DNA of 47,530 nt from an uncultured Colwellia sp. (GTDB lineage Bacteria > Pseudomonadota > Gammaproteobacteria > Enterobacterales > Alteromonadaceae). Below are positions 34,419 to 43,571 of this stretch, piece by piece. The position numbers and the translations under genes are program-made. Numbering within the stretch: the first letter of the stretch is position 1; the number at the start of each line of letters is the position of its first letter. A model generated the notes under the pieces. That model saw only the letters and a list, made by a program, of their open reading frames with translations, did no database searches and had not been told where the DNA came from. The DNA lies in NCBI GenBank assembly GCA_913061365.1, contig CAJXUT010000002.1, positions 1 to 47,530 of the forward strand. The letters run 5' to 3'.

Positions 34419-35588
34419 TTAATGTTTAAAATCATTATCTGCAAAAACTTGTAACGCTTCCCCAAATAGTTCATTACGCCAGCCAGTTAAAATATCAACA
34501 TTTGAATTAATGGCCTTTGTAGAGCATTCTAAGGCTATTTCTTTCACATCATTGATATTAAAGTGCCACGTTAGAAATTGGTTTATTTGCTTTTTTGAGG
34601 CTAAGTTTTCAATGGCTAAATCATGCTTTTCTGCAATAGCCACAATGTACGCTTTTACTGTTTTAAAAATTTGTTTATAGCCTGGGTACTCATCTAAACG
34701 CATAACTTTCTTAGGGTAATCATCCGTATTTGTTTGCGATGCAGCTTTGACTATCGATAACATAGATTTACCTTTATGACGAATATCAAGTAACTCGGCA
34801 CCTTTTAGTTGCCTCATGGCATCAATACTTTGTGGGTTGTGCTGAGCAACGGCCATTAGCGTATGATCTTTAGCAACAAAGCCGATAGGTAAATCACGCT
34901 TTTTTGCTTGTTGAAAGCGCCATCGTGTCAAATGCTGTAATGTATTTAGTTGTTGAGGGCTTAATCGACAAGCCAATTTCATTTGACGATATAAATTATC
35001 TTCATCAATAGGCGTAAATTTACGTTCTATGAGCAATTGTGTTTCTTGCTTAGCAAAATCCAACCGACCCGCCGCTTCTATTTCAGCCAATAATTTAGGG
35101 TAAATTTGATACAAATAATCAACATCAGCACTGGCATAATCAAGTTGTTTTTGAGTGAGAGGTCTTTTTGTCCAATCGGTGCGAGACTCTGATTTATCCA
35201 GTTTAACACCCATAAAATGCTCAACCATTGCAGCATAGCCAAGAGATAAACCATGCCCAAGGAATGACATCATAATTTGGCTATCAATTAAGTTTACTGG
35301 TTTGCAGTTTGCACTGGTTAGGAATACTTCTAAGTCTTCCGAACAAGCATGTAGTACTTTGACAATACTTTCATTCGTTAACAGTTGCCAAAAGGGTGAT
35401 AAATCATTAATGGCAATAGGATCAATTAAGGCTAATTGTTTACCATCAAAAATTTGCAGCAAACCTAATTTGGGATATAGAGTGCGAGTGCGAACAAACT
35501 CAGTATCTATCGCGAGAACTTCTGCTTGGCTATATTGCTGACATAGTTCTTGTAAACTGCTTTCATCTTCAATTAATTGATACTGCAT
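34419..35588 (-). CDS. rnd: Ribonuclease D
   Basis: A 3'-5' exoribonuclease that trims tRNA precursors. DEDD motifs: AIDTEFVRTRT (residues about 25-35), HACSEDLEVF and DYASADVDYL with Tyr, followed by two HRDC-type helical domains. I took the ATG at 35588 (389 residues; E. coli 375), seven bases after AAGAG. An ATG two codons upstream overlaps that site too closely, and the TTG at 35603 is unlikely. It is convergent with the deacetylase gene. Confidence 0.94.
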   Translation of the reverse strand: MQYQLIEDESSLQELCQQYSQAEVLAIDTEFVRTRTLYPKLGLLQIFDGKQLALIDPIAINDLSPFWQLLTNESIVKVLHACSEDLEVFLTSANCKPVNLIDSQIMMSFLGHGLSLGYAAMVEHFMGVKLDKSESRTDWTKRPLTQKQLDYASADVDYLYQIYPKLLAEIEAAGRLDFAKQETQLLIERKFTPIDEDNLYRQMKLACRLSPQQLNTLQHLTRWRFQQAKKRDLPIGFVAKDHTLMAVAQHNPQSIDAMRQLKGAELLDIRHKGKSMLSIVKAASQTNTDDYPKKVMRLDEYPGYKQIFKTVKAYIVAIAEKHDLAIENLASKKQINQFLTWHFNINDVKEIALECSTKAINSNVDILTGWRNELFGEALQVFADNDFKH

Positions 35589-35625
35589 ATTCATTCTCTT
35601 CAATCAAAACCTTACCTACAAACAA

Positions 35626-35661
35626 GCCTTTTAACACTCACTAAAACGAGAGTTAAAAGGC
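35626..35661 (-). terminator. Probable terminator of rluB
   Basis: GCCTTTTAACACTC (35626-35639) pairs with GAGAGTTAAAAGGC (35648-35661), one mismatch in 14, and a T-rich stretch follows on the minus strand, 20 bases after the rluB stop. Confidence 0.65.
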
Positions 35662-35680
35662 AGCATGAGTATATGATTTA

Positions 35681-36748
35681 TTATTTTCTGCGACGACGAT
35701 TAGCCTGCTGATTACGTTGTTGATGCTTTTTAACAGAGCGGCGAATACGACGACTTTTTGCATTGTCCATCGCTTTTTCATCAACTTTAACTTTAGATTG
35801 TGTTTCAGGAGTTAAATTAACTAATTTACGATAATAGTTAACATCTTTTAATCCAAGTTCAGTCCAACCACCCAATGGTAATTGACGCTGCATTTCCATG
35901 TCACCGTAACGTACACGTATTAAGCGGCTTACTTGTACATCTTGGCTTTCCCATAAACGACGTACTTCACGATTTCGCCCTTCTGATAACACTACATGAA
36001 ACCAATGATTACGACCTTCACCGCCTCGATAAGTTATTTTTTGAAAACGTGCCATGCCGTCTTCTAATTTAACACCGGTTCGCAACGTTTGTAGCATGGC
36101 TTCATTAAATTCACCAAATACACGAACCGCATATTCACGTTCTACTTTTTGTGATGGATGCATCAAACGGTTAGCCAATTCACCATCAGTAGTAAACAAT
36201 AACATACCCGACGTATTAATATCTAAACGACCAACAGCAACCCAACGACCCGATTCAAGCGGAGGTAAACGATCAAAAACAGTTGCTCTACCTTCGGGAT
36301 CTTTACGTGTACACATTTCACCTTCAGGTTTGTTGTACATCAATACACGACAAAGTTCATCCGCTTGCGCAATTAATTTAACCTGATGACCATCAATACG
36401 TATTTGCTCAGTGCCATCAACTCGATCGCCTAAATAAGCATTATTTCCATCAACACTTACTCGTCCAGAGCTGATCATTGCTTCTATTTCACGACGTGAA
36501 CCTTTACCCGCACGAGCAAGTACTTTCTGTAGCTTTTCAGAATCTTTTACTGTGGCTTTTTGAAAGTCAACTTTTACTGGTTTCTCAACCGGCTTACTTC
36601 CCTTTTTAATGCCTTTTTTATCTTTAGCAGCGCCTTTTTTAGCTACAGATTTTTTACCTGTACCACGACTGCCATATTTGCTATCAGAAGAAGCTTGTTT
36701 GTCTTTAGATGTTTTTTTATCTTTAGGTGCTTTTTTGTCTTGTGACAT
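35681..36748 (-). CDS. rluB: 23S rRNA pseudouridine synthase RluB
   Basis: Converts U2605 of 23S rRNA to pseudouridine. A Lys-rich N-terminal tail of about 65 residues precedes the S4 RNA-binding domain ([20 protein letters not shown]), then the catalytic domain with [27 protein letters not shown] (Asp nucleophile in GRLD) and [13 protein letters not shown]. The C-terminus is strongly basic ([12 protein letters not shown]). At 355 residues it is longer than E. coli RluB (291) because of both tails. It lies after yciO and rnm on the minus strand, a conserved neighbourhood next to trp. Confidence 0.93.
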   Translation of the reverse strand: MSQDKKAPKDKKTSKDKQASSDSKYGSRGTGKKSVAKKGAAKDKKGIKKGSKPVEKPVKVDFQKATVKDSEKLQKVLARAGKGSRREIEAMISSGRVSVDGNNAYLGDRVDGTEQIRIDGHQVKLIAQADELCRVLMYNKPEGEMCTRKDPEGRATVFDRLPPLESGRWVAVGRLDINTSGMLLFTTDGELANRLMHPSQKVEREYAVRVFGEFNEAMLQTLRTGVKLEDGMARFQKITYRGGEGRNHWFHVVLSEGRNREVRRLWESQDVQVSRLIRVRYGDMEMQRQLPLGGWTELGLKDVNYYRKLVNLTPETQSKVKVDEKAMDNAKSRRIRRSVKKHQQRNQQANRRRRK

Positions 36749-36825
36749 GTTTTTTACTCTGTTACGTCAGTAGCCGTTCCCTAGTAACTAACTTCTGACT
36801 CATTTAGATTTAAATCGTGATGCGA

Positions 36826-37446
36826 TTACTCAAACGGTGAAGGATCGCCCTCACCCACTCGTAAGACTTCAATATCATCATTAGAGAAATCAACCACCGT
36901 GGTAGGATGTTCTCCCAAATAGCCACCATGGATAATTAAATCAACTTGGTGCTCTAACAAATCACGAATTTGTTCCGGATCACACTCAGTTGTACTTTCA
37001 CCTGGCATGATCAAACTAGTAGACATTATAGGCTCTGCTAGTTCAGCCAACAAGGATTGACAAATATTATTGTCAGGTACGCGAATACCGATGGTTTTCT
37101 TTTTAGGATTTAATAGCCGTTTAGGAACATCTTTACTACCCATAAAGATAAAAGTATAAGCACCTGGCGTATTACTTTTTAATAACCGGTAAGCACTATT
37201 GTCTACTCGAGCATATTCTGAAAGTTGTGATAAATCTTGGCAGACCAAAGTAAAGTTATGACTTTTATCTATTTTTCTTATCTGACAAATACGCTCTAAC
37301 GCTTTTTTATCCCCTAAATGACAGCCAAGGGCATAACCTGAATCAGTAGGATAAACAATAACGCCACCTTTATTAATGATCGCAACGGCTTGTTGCATCA
37401 AGCGACCTTGAGGGTTATCTGGGTGTACGTAAAAAAATTGGCTCAT
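36826..37446 (-). CDS. yciO: YciO, Sua5/YrdC-family protein
   Basis: A 206-residue protein, the same length as E. coli YciO, with the YrdC fold: KGGVIVYPTDSGYALGC near the start and IGIRVPDN, IMSTSLIMPGES later. Relatives TsaC/Sua5 make threonylcarbamoyl-AMP for tRNA; YciO is a paralogue whose role is less clear. I took the ATG at 37446, with AAGGA seven bases upstream; the frame extends 22 codons further without support. It follows the PHP exonuclease gene by 47 bases and is probably co-transcribed. Confidence 0.92.
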   Translation of the reverse strand: MSQFFYVHPDNPQGRLMQQAVAIINKGGVIVYPTDSGYALGCHLGDKKALERICQIRKIDKSHNFTLVCQDLSQLSEYARVDNSAYRLLKSNTPGAYTFIFMGSKDVPKRLLNPKKKTIGIRVPDNNICQSLLAELAEPIMSTSLIMPGESTTECDPEQIRDLLEHQVDLIIHGGYLGEHPTTVVDFSNDDIEVLRVGEGDPSPFE

Positions 37447-37493
37447 ACTACTTTCCTTTTGTAATAGTTTTGACAAAAAGTCCAAACTACAAT

Positions 37494-38402
37494 TTACGAC
37501 CATAATGCCCAAACGGGTTTTGCACCATCAGGCAGGGTTAGGTTTCTTCCTAAATCTGACCACTTATTATTAGGATGGTGAAAATCAGATCCCGTAGATG
37601 CATGCAAATCATATTCTAAACAGTAGTTTAACATTGTTTGTCTTTGTTGGGGATTCATTTGCGGTAAAACTATTTCTAAACCATCACCCGAACACTCTTT
37701 AAAATGCACAATTAAGCGTCTTAGCCACTTAGCAGATAAATCATAACGAATGGGATGTGCCATCACAGCACTACCACCGGCAGAGTGAATTGCCTCAATG
37801 GCTTGCTCAATAGAACACCAATTTGGTTTCACATAAGCTTTTTGCGTATTACGACCTTTTTTTCCTAAATATTTATCAAAAGCCTTTTGCATCGTACTTA
37901 CATGTCCCTGCTGAAATAATACTTTAGCGAAATGCGCACGCGTAATTGAACCTTCGCCAGCGAGCTTTTTCGCATCTTCATACGCATTGGGAAAACCACA
38001 TTGTTTCAGCTTTTCGCCAATGGTTATCGCTCTTTGTTCACGGGCTTGTTGTTGTTCAGTGATCAATTGCTGTAGATGAACATTATCTTTATCAAAATTA
38101 TGACCAACAATATGAATTTCAAAACCTTGCCAAGCCGTCGATATTTCAATACCTGATATTAAGGTTATTGGAACATTTTGTTCATTGATATAGCGCTGTG
38201 CTATATCAATTCCAGCCAAGGTATCGTGATCAGTAATCGCTAACACATCAATTTGATAATTAACCGCCCTATCTATCAAGGTTTGTGGCGACAAACTACC
38301 GTCAGAGCAATGGGTGTGACTATGTAAATCGATTCGGCCATGAGAGAAACCATCGCACTTTTCAATAGTTAAAGGGAAATCAGTAGTTGACAGCAACGCC
38401 AT
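37494..38402 (-). CDS. rnm: PHP-domain 5'-3' exoribonuclease RNase AM (YciV)
   Basis: A PHP-fold metal-dependent phosphoesterase. RIDLHSHTHCSDGSLSP (residues 23-39) and ITDHDTLAG give the first metal ligands; HIVGHNF, MAHPIRYD and GSDFHHP supply the others. In E. coli YciV matures the 5' ends of 5S and other rRNAs and removes short oligonucleotides. I took the ATG at 38402 (302 residues; E. coli 293); the frame extends 60 codons upstream into the trp leader on the other strand, without family resemblance. Divergent from trp, as in enterobacteria. Confidence 0.92.
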   Translation of the reverse strand: MALLSTTDFPLTIEKCDGFSHGRIDLHSHTHCSDGSLSPQTLIDRAVNYQIDVLAITDHDTLAGIDIAQRYINEQNVPITLISGIEISTAWQGFEIHIVGHNFDKDNVHLQQLITEQQQAREQRAITIGEKLKQCGFPNAYEDAKKLAGEGSITRAHFAKVLFQQGHVSTMQKAFDKYLGKKGRNTQKAYVKPNWCSIEQAIEAIHSAGGSAVMAHPIRYDLSAKWLRRLIVHFKECSGDGLEIVLPQMNPQQRQTMLNYCLEYDLHASTGSDFHHPNNKWSDLGRNLTLPDGAKPVWALWS

Positions 38403-38499
38403 AATAAGGTCTTCTATAGGGACTTTCTTGCAAGTAGGCTTAAAATTGATAAAAGCACTACAAAATAATATCCGCAAGTTTACTGAGAAGAACAAAATA

Positions 38500-38562
38500 A
38501 TGATACAAACAAAGCAATTTAATTTAATTAACAACCGTTGGTGGTGGCATAACTCTCTATAA
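38500..38562 (+). CDS. trpL: trp operon leader peptide with three consecutive Trp
   Basis: A 20-codon ORF with AGAAG about nine bases upstream of the ATG. Codons 14-16 are TGG TGG TGG in NNRWWWHNS. It is followed by an intrinsic terminator and alternative pairing segments, the classic layout of trp attenuation: a ribosome stalled at the Trp codons for lack of charged tRNA-Trp leaves the antiterminator free to form. It is not homologous in sequence to E. coli TrpL but equivalent in design. Too short for routine gene finders. Confidence 0.85.
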   Translation: MIQTKQFNLINNRWWWHNSL

Positions 38563-38664
38563 TCGGGTTGTGATAATTGCATGTATCTTGTTAAAGCTGA
38601 AATAAAAAGCTAAACAGAACAATAAACAAATTTCAAAAACCCGCTTAAATTAGCGGGTTTTTTT
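38531..38664 (+). promoter_or_regulatory. trp attenuator (segments 1-4) with intrinsic terminator
   Basis: Segment 1, ACAACC (38531-38536, just before the Trp codons), pairs with segment 2 GGTTGT (38566-38571). Segment 2 as CGGGTT (38564-38569) can instead pair with AACCCG (38638-38643) of segment 3. Segments 3 and 4, AAACCCGCT/AGCGGGTTT (38637-38645 with 38652-38660), form the terminator, and the T run reaches 38664. Stalling at the Trp codons would cover segment 1 and favour the 2:3 antiterminator; smooth translation favours termination. Confidence 0.85.
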
Positions 38665-38709
38665 CGTTTTAAACTTTATTTTTATATAAACTAGACAACA
38701 GGATTTACA

Positions 38710-38766
38710 ATGAACAAAACAAGAACATGGTTTCTTTGGTGGCTACAGCCAATTTACGCCGGATGA
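38710..38766 (+). CDS. Second Trp-rich short ORF, between attenuator and trpE
   Basis: An 18-codon ORF encoding MNKTRTWFLWWLQPIYAG, with AGGA six bases before the ATG. Trp is at codons 7, 10 and 11. It ends 34 bases before trpE, beyond the terminator, so transcription has already escaped the attenuator when it is made. The stretch TTCTT right before the Trp pair could pair with AAGAA in the trpE ribosome site (38789-38796), so a stalled ribosome might expose trpE for translation; this is inference. It may instead be a decayed second leader. Confidence 0.6.
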   Translation: MNKTRTWFLWWLQPIYAG

Positions 38767-38800
38767 CACCCTAGAACTTTAAAATTTCAAGAAGAGTACC

Positions 38801-40459
38801 ATGACACAATACAACCCAAATTTGATCAGCGTTTCAACACAGACAGATAACGCAAATTACCAAAGCGATCCATTAAGTGTTTATCAGCTACTTTGCCATG
38901 ACAAAGAAAATAATTTACTGCTTGAATCAGCAGAAATTACGCAAAAGCACTTATTAAAAAGTTTATTACTTACCGATGCGGCAGTAAAAATTGTTTGTAA
39001 TGGCAATACCGTTACCTACACTGCGTTAACGTTAAACGGTCAAGCAGCACTCCAATTTGCTGCAGCGCAACTTGCACCCCATGCGCAATTAACACTGACA
39101 GACGATAAGCAAACCTTAACCGCTGTCTTTGGCAATATTCCTACCGAGCTAGACGAAAAAGCACGCTTAATGGCGATAAACCCTTTTGAAAGTCTACGCT
39201 TATTTAACAGAATTAAAAATCACGACAATCATCACTTTGCTATTTTTCTTGGCGGTGCCTTTGCCTTTGACATGATTTCAATGAGCGAGCCTTTACCTGA
39301 AGTAAATGAAGGCGAGAATACTTGCCCAGACTTTGTTTATTACCTAGCTGAAACTCTAGTAATTATTGATCATGAAGTAAAAAGCACTGAAATTATCGCT
39401 AATATATTTTCTGCTGAGTCGCCAAACGTTCAAGCACAAGTTCATCAACAACTTAACGCACGTGTAAATGATATAAAGCAACAACTATCAACAAGCATAA
39501 CGCCTGAACATATTCCATCACTAGCGGCGGTTAAATCTTCTTCTGCACTGAAAATTAGTCCTACTGAATCACAAAAAGTCTCTGTTGATATAAGTGATGA
39601 AGACTTTTGTAATACGGTTAATCAATTAAAAGAAAATATTCGTGCTGGTGATATTTTTCAAGTTGTTCCTTCTCGTACTTTTTCTTTGCCTTGTATTGAC
39701 AGTATTGCCGCCTATCAAGCATTAAAAATAAGTAATCCTAGTCCTTATATGTTTTACCTTAAAGATAGTGATTTTTGTATGTTTGGCGCATCACCTGAGT
39801 CAGCCATAAAATACCAACAAGATTCACCAGAAGGCAAACGCCAAGTTGAAATTTACCCTATTGCTGGTACTCGCCCACGTGGCTTTAACAAAGACGGTAG
39901 CATTTCTTTAGATTTAGATTCGCGAATAGAACTAGAATTACGACAAGATAAAAAAGAATCAGCTGAACATATTATGTTGGTTGATTTAGCGCGAAACGAT
40001 ATTGCTCGTGTTTGTAAAGCGGGTACTCGCCATGTGGCTGACTTACTCAAGGTTGATAGATACTCCCACGTCATGCATTTGGTTTCTCGTGTGTGTGGAA
40101 CCTTACTTGAAGAACTCGATGCTTTACATGCTTATCAAGCCTGTATGAATATGGGCACATTATCAGGTGCACCTAAAATCAAAGCAACCTCACTTATTAG
40201 AGAAGTAGAAGGTAAACGACGCGGCAGTTATGGCGGCGCTGTGGGTTATTTAACCGGTGAAGGTGAGATGGATACCTGTATTGTCATTCGCTCTGCTTTT
40301 GTTAAAGATCATATTGCTCATGTGCAAGCAGGAGCAGGTGTTGTTTATGACTCTGTTCCTCAAAGTGAAGCAGATGAAACTAGACAAAAGGCACAAGCCG
40401 TTATCAGTGCTGTATTGCTTTCAAATAAAGCGTCAAGTTCAGCACAAGGAGCAAACTAA
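38801..40459 (+). CDS. trpE: Anthranilate synthase component I
   Basis: Makes anthranilate from chorismate and glutamine with TrpG, the first step of Trp synthesis. The feedback-binding motif LLLES is at residues 39-43, and catalytic blocks FQVVPSRTF, GASPESAIKY, PIAGTRPRG, LVDLARNDIAR and GTLSGAPKIKA are present. 552 residues (E. coli 520). Ribosome site AAGAAGAG is four bases from the ATG. First structural gene of trpEGD(CF)BA, under the attenuator at 38531-38664; stop and trpG start overlap as TAATG. Confidence 0.96.
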   Translation: MTQYNPNLISVSTQTDNANYQSDPLSVYQLLCHDKENNLLLESAEITQKHLLKSLLLTDAAVKIVCNGNTVTYTALTLNGQAALQFAAAQLAPHAQLTLTDDKQTLTAVFGNIPTELDEKARLMAINPFESLRLFNRIKNHDNHHFAIFLGGAFAFDMISMSEPLPEVNEGENTCPDFVYYLAETLVIIDHEVKSTEIIANIFSAESPNVQAQVHQQLNARVNDIKQQLSTSITPEHIPSLAAVKSSSALKISPTESQKVSVDISDEDFCNTVNQLKENIRAGDIFQVVPSRTFSLPCIDSIAAYQALKISNPSPYMFYLKDSDFCMFGASPESAIKYQQDSPEGKRQVEIYPIAGTRPRGFNKDGSISLDLDSRIELELRQDKKESAEHIMLVDLARNDIARVCKAGTRHVADLLKVDRYSHVMHLVSRVCGTLLEELDALHAYQACMNMGTLSGAPKIKATSLIREVEGKRRGSYGGAVGYLTGEGEMDTCIVIRSAFVKDHIAHVQAGAGVVYDSVPQSEADETRQKAQAVISAVLLSNKASSSAQGAN

Positions 40460-41118
40460 TGACTAATAGTGTTGAAAGTAACAAACAAAAAACTAAATTA
40501 TTTATGCTCGATAACCTTGATTCATTTACTTATAATCTTGTGGATGAATTTCAATGTTTAGGTTTTGATCCTACTATTTATCGCAACACGCTAAGCGCAG
40601 AATTTATTTTCAATAAGATGCTTGAACATAGCAAAAATAATGATGAAAATATCATTTTAGTACTCTCACCTGGGCCGGGTGATCCAAGCCATGCTGGGTG
40701 CTTAATGGCACTAATAAAGCTGTGCGCAGGAAAAATTCCAATGTTAGGTATTTGCCTAGGTCATCAAGCACTAATCGAGCATTATGGCGGCAGTGTTGAT
40801 CGCGCTGATGAAATTGTTCACGGCAAAGCATCTGCTGTTAATCATAGTGAAAGTGGTCCTTTTGCTGGTATTCAAAATCCATTACCCGTGGCGCGTTATC
40901 ATTCCCTCGTAGGAAAAAACGTGCCCAAAACCTTATCAGTTATTGCTGATTTTAATGATATGCCGATGGCTATTTGTCATGAAGAGGATGCCGTATTAGC
41001 GTATCAATTTCACCCTGAATCTATTTTAACAACTTTTGGCACAACCTTATTGGCACAAAGTTTCGATTATTTACTCGCTTTAAGCGAGCGCTTAAACACC
41101 AAAGCGCAAGGAGCATAA
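40459..41118 (+). CDS. trpG: Anthranilate synthase component II, glutamine amidotransferase
   Basis: Supplies ammonia from glutamine to TrpE. Class I amidotransferase with DNLDSFTYNLVDEF, LSPGPGDPSHAG, the nucleophile C99 in GICLGHQ and the His-Glu pair in FHPES. 219 residues, a separate gene rather than the TrpGD fusion of E. coli. One-base overlap with trpE suggests coupled, equimolar synthesis. Its stop is one base before the trpD start. Confidence 0.95.
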   Translation: MTNSVESNKQKTKLFMLDNLDSFTYNLVDEFQCLGFDPTIYRNTLSAEFIFNKMLEHSKNNDENIILVLSPGPGDPSHAGCLMALIKLCAGKIPMLGICLGHQALIEHYGGSVDRADEIVHGKASAVNHSESGPFAGIQNPLPVARYHSLVGKNVPKTLSVIADFNDMPMAICHEEDAVLAYQFHPESILTTFGTTLLAQSFDYLLALSERLNTKAQGA

Positions 41119-41119
41119 C

Positions 41120-42151
41120 ATGAAAGACATTTTAGCAACCTTAGTTGACGGTCAAGATCTAGAGCAAGCAACAATCACTGCATTTTTTGAACAAATGCTT
41201 AACGGTGAAACTGACCCTATTTTATTAGCCAGTGTGTTAACTGCACTTAAAATGAAAGGTGAAACACCTACTGAAATATCAGGCGCAGCCATTGCAATCA
41301 AAGCTGCAGCAACTGCATTTCCACCACAAAAAAATACCGTTGCTGATTGTGTTGGTACCGGCGGTGATGGTGCAAATACCATTAATATCTCAACGACAGC
41401 TGCCGTTTTATCGGCTGCATGCGGCTTAAAAATAGCAAAACATGGTAACCGCAGTGTGTCTAGTATGTCTGGCTCTGCAGATTTACTTGAAGCCTTTGGT
41501 GTTAATTTAATGATGTCACCTGAAACGGCCAGTAATTGTTTAGATAAGGCAAATTTATGCTTTTTATATGCGCCCGCTTATCATAGTGGTTTTAAACATG
41601 CAGCAGCTGTACGCAAAGCGATGGGTGTACGTACCTTATTCAATATATTAGGCCCGCTAGCTAACCCCGCTTACCCTAACATTATGCTTCTAGGTGTTTA
41701 TACGCCTGAGTTATTAATGCCTATGGCTGAAGCATTACAACTAACCGGTGTTGAACGTGCTTTTGTTGTTTACGGTAGTGGTTTAGATGAAATAGCACTT
41801 CACGGCGAAACGCAAGTAGTTGAAATTAAAGGTGAACAATTAATTGAGCGCACGATCTCACCACAAGATTTTGGTCTAAAAAATTATTCCCTAGAAGATA
41901 TTAAAGGGGGCACACCACAAAAAAATGCTGACATTATAAAGGCTATTTTATCAGGCAATGGTCAAGAAGCACATAATGCAGCGGTTATTATTAACTGTGC
42001 AGCTCTACTTTACTTACATGACAAAGCTAAAGATTTAAAAGCCGCTGCTCAACTTGCTAGTGACGTTTTAAAAAGTGGTAAAGGTTTAACTACGTTAGAG
42101 TTACTGATATCCCTCTCTAATGAAGAAAGTGTTGATGAGGAAAGCAAGTAA
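41120..42151 (+). CDS. trpD: Anthranilate phosphoribosyltransferase
   Basis: Joins anthranilate to PRPP. The glycine-rich PRPP loop GTGGDGANTINIST, KHGNRSVSSMSGSADLLEA and the VRTLFNILGPLANP block are all present; 343 residues, usual for a stand-alone TrpD. AAGGAG precedes the ATG closely, within the end of trpG. Confidence 0.95.
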   Translation: MKDILATLVDGQDLEQATITAFFEQMLNGETDPILLASVLTALKMKGETPTEISGAAIAIKAAATAFPPQKNTVADCVGTGGDGANTINISTTAAVLSAACGLKIAKHGNRSVSSMSGSADLLEAFGVNLMMSPETASNCLDKANLCFLYAPAYHSGFKHAAAVRKAMGVRTLFNILGPLANPAYPNIMLLGVYTPELLMPMAEALQLTGVERAFVVYGSGLDEIALHGETQVVEIKGEQLIERTISPQDFGLKNYSLEDIKGGTPQKNADIIKAILSGNGQEAHNAAVIINCAALLYLHDKAKDLKAAAQLASDVLKSGKGLTTLELLISLSNEESVDEESK

Positions 42152-42152
42152 C

Positions 42153-43568
42153 ATGGCAAACATATTAGAAAAAATAACGGCAAATAGACGTATTGAAATA
42201 GAAGCGCTTAAAAAGGAAAAACCTTTAGCAAGTTTTATTGATGAACTGACTCCGACAAAAAAGGATATGTACGCTGCTCTGAAACGTACTGAAGATAAAC
42301 CTGAGGCTGGATTTATTTTGGAGTGTAAAAAAGCATCTCCTTCAAAAGGCTTAATTCGTCCTGAGTTTGATGTTAAAGCAATTTGCCAAACCTATGATAA
42401 ATATGCAGCGGCTATTTCTGTACTAACTGACGAAAAGTATTTTCAAGGTAATTTTGACTACCTTAAAACTGTTACTGAAACAGTTAACTGTCCGGTATTA
42501 AATAAAGATTTTTTCATTGATAGCTATCAAGTTTATTTAGCCCGCTATTATGGTGCAGACGCAATATTATTAATGCTAAGTGTGTTATCAGATGAAGAAT
42601 ATTTAACACTGGCGAATGTTGCTGAGCAATATAATTTAGCCGTGCTCACCGAAGTATCGACGCTAGATGAATGTGAAAGAGCCATTACATTAAAAGCAAA
42701 AATGATCGGTATTAATAACCGTAACTTACGTGATTTAAGTACTGATATTGCTCGTACTTTTGATCTAGCACCGAGCTTACCTGACGATACCATAATCATT
42801 TCAGAATCGGGTATTTACAGCAACGCTCAAGTACGTGAATTAGCCCCAGCCGTTGATGGTTTCCTCGTTGGTAGTTCATTAATGGCGATGGATAATAATC
42901 GTTATAGCGATATTGATTTAGCCTGCCGTAAACTTATTTTTGGTGATAATAAGGTCTGTGGATTAACAAAACCTGAGTATGCTGCACTTGCAGCAAAATC
43001 TGGTGCGCGCTTTGGTGGCTTGATTTTCGCTGAAAAATCACCTCGTGTTGTCACAAAAAATCAAGCATTAGAAATAGTAAACAGCACACCACATTTAGAT
43101 TATGTTGGCGTATTTGTTAACCATCCAATCGCTGACATTATTGATCTAGTTAGTAGCCTCAAGCTATCGGCAGTGCAATTACATGGCAGCGAAGATGAGT
43201 CTTACGTTTCTATGCTTAAACAACAATTAACAGAAAATAACCTTGAATATTGTGAAACTTGGCAAGCTACGCCAGTACAAACGAATGTACCTAAGTTAAG
43301 TCAACAAGTTGCTCATCATGTACTTGATGGTAAGTCGCCAGGTTCAGGGCAATCATTTGATTGGAATGTATTATCAGCCAGTGACCAAGATTTGTCTCAA
43401 AGCTTTTTAGCCGGTGGCCTTAATAACGACAATATCCAATTAGCCCTTCAGCAATTAACCCAATTAGATTTATTTGGACTCGATCTCAACTCAGGCGTTG
43501 AAACGAGCCCAGGTATAAAATCAAGCGAAAAACTTTCACAAGTTTTTGCGCAAATAAGGAATTATTAG
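42153..43568 (+). CDS. trpCF: Bifunctional indole-3-glycerol phosphate synthase / phosphoribosylanthranilate isomerase
   Basis: One protein carries two barrels: the N-terminal TrpC domain (ILECKKASPSKGLIRPEFD, PVLNKDFFIDSYQVYLARYYGADAILLML, INNRNLRDLSTD, SESGI) and the C-terminal TrpF domain from about residue 260 (KVCGLTKPEYA, GAxFGGLIF, VQLHGSE, FDWN, NSGVETSPGIK). 471 residues (E. coli TrpCF about 453). I took the ATG at 42153, one base after the trpD stop, with GAGGAAAG upstream; the frame runs back to 42120 inside trpD without family resemblance. Confidence 0.95.
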   Translation: MANILEKITANRRIEIEALKKEKPLASFIDELTPTKKDMYAALKRTEDKPEAGFILECKKASPSKGLIRPEFDVKAICQTYDKYAAAISVLTDEKYFQGNFDYLKTVTETVNCPVLNKDFFIDSYQVYLARYYGADAILLMLSVLSDEEYLTLANVAEQYNLAVLTEVSTLDECERAITLKAKMIGINNRNLRDLSTDIARTFDLAPSLPDDTIIISESGIYSNAQVRELAPAVDGFLVGSSLMAMDNNRYSDIDLACRKLIFGDNKVCGLTKPEYAALAAKSGARFGGLIFAEKSPRVVTKNQALEIVNSTPHLDYVGVFVNHPIADIIDLVSSLKLSAVQLHGSEDESYVSMLKQQLTENNLEYCETWQATPVQTNVPKLSQQVAHHVLDGKSPGSGQSFDWNVLSASDQDLSQSFLAGGLNNDNIQLALQQLTQLDLFGLDLNSGVETSPGIKSSEKLSQVFAQIRNY

Positions 43569-43571
43569 AAA

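Noticed and set aside
38403-38582. 60-residue N-terminal extension of the PHP exonuclease
   Set aside because: It runs antisense through the trp leader and attenuator and does not resemble the family.
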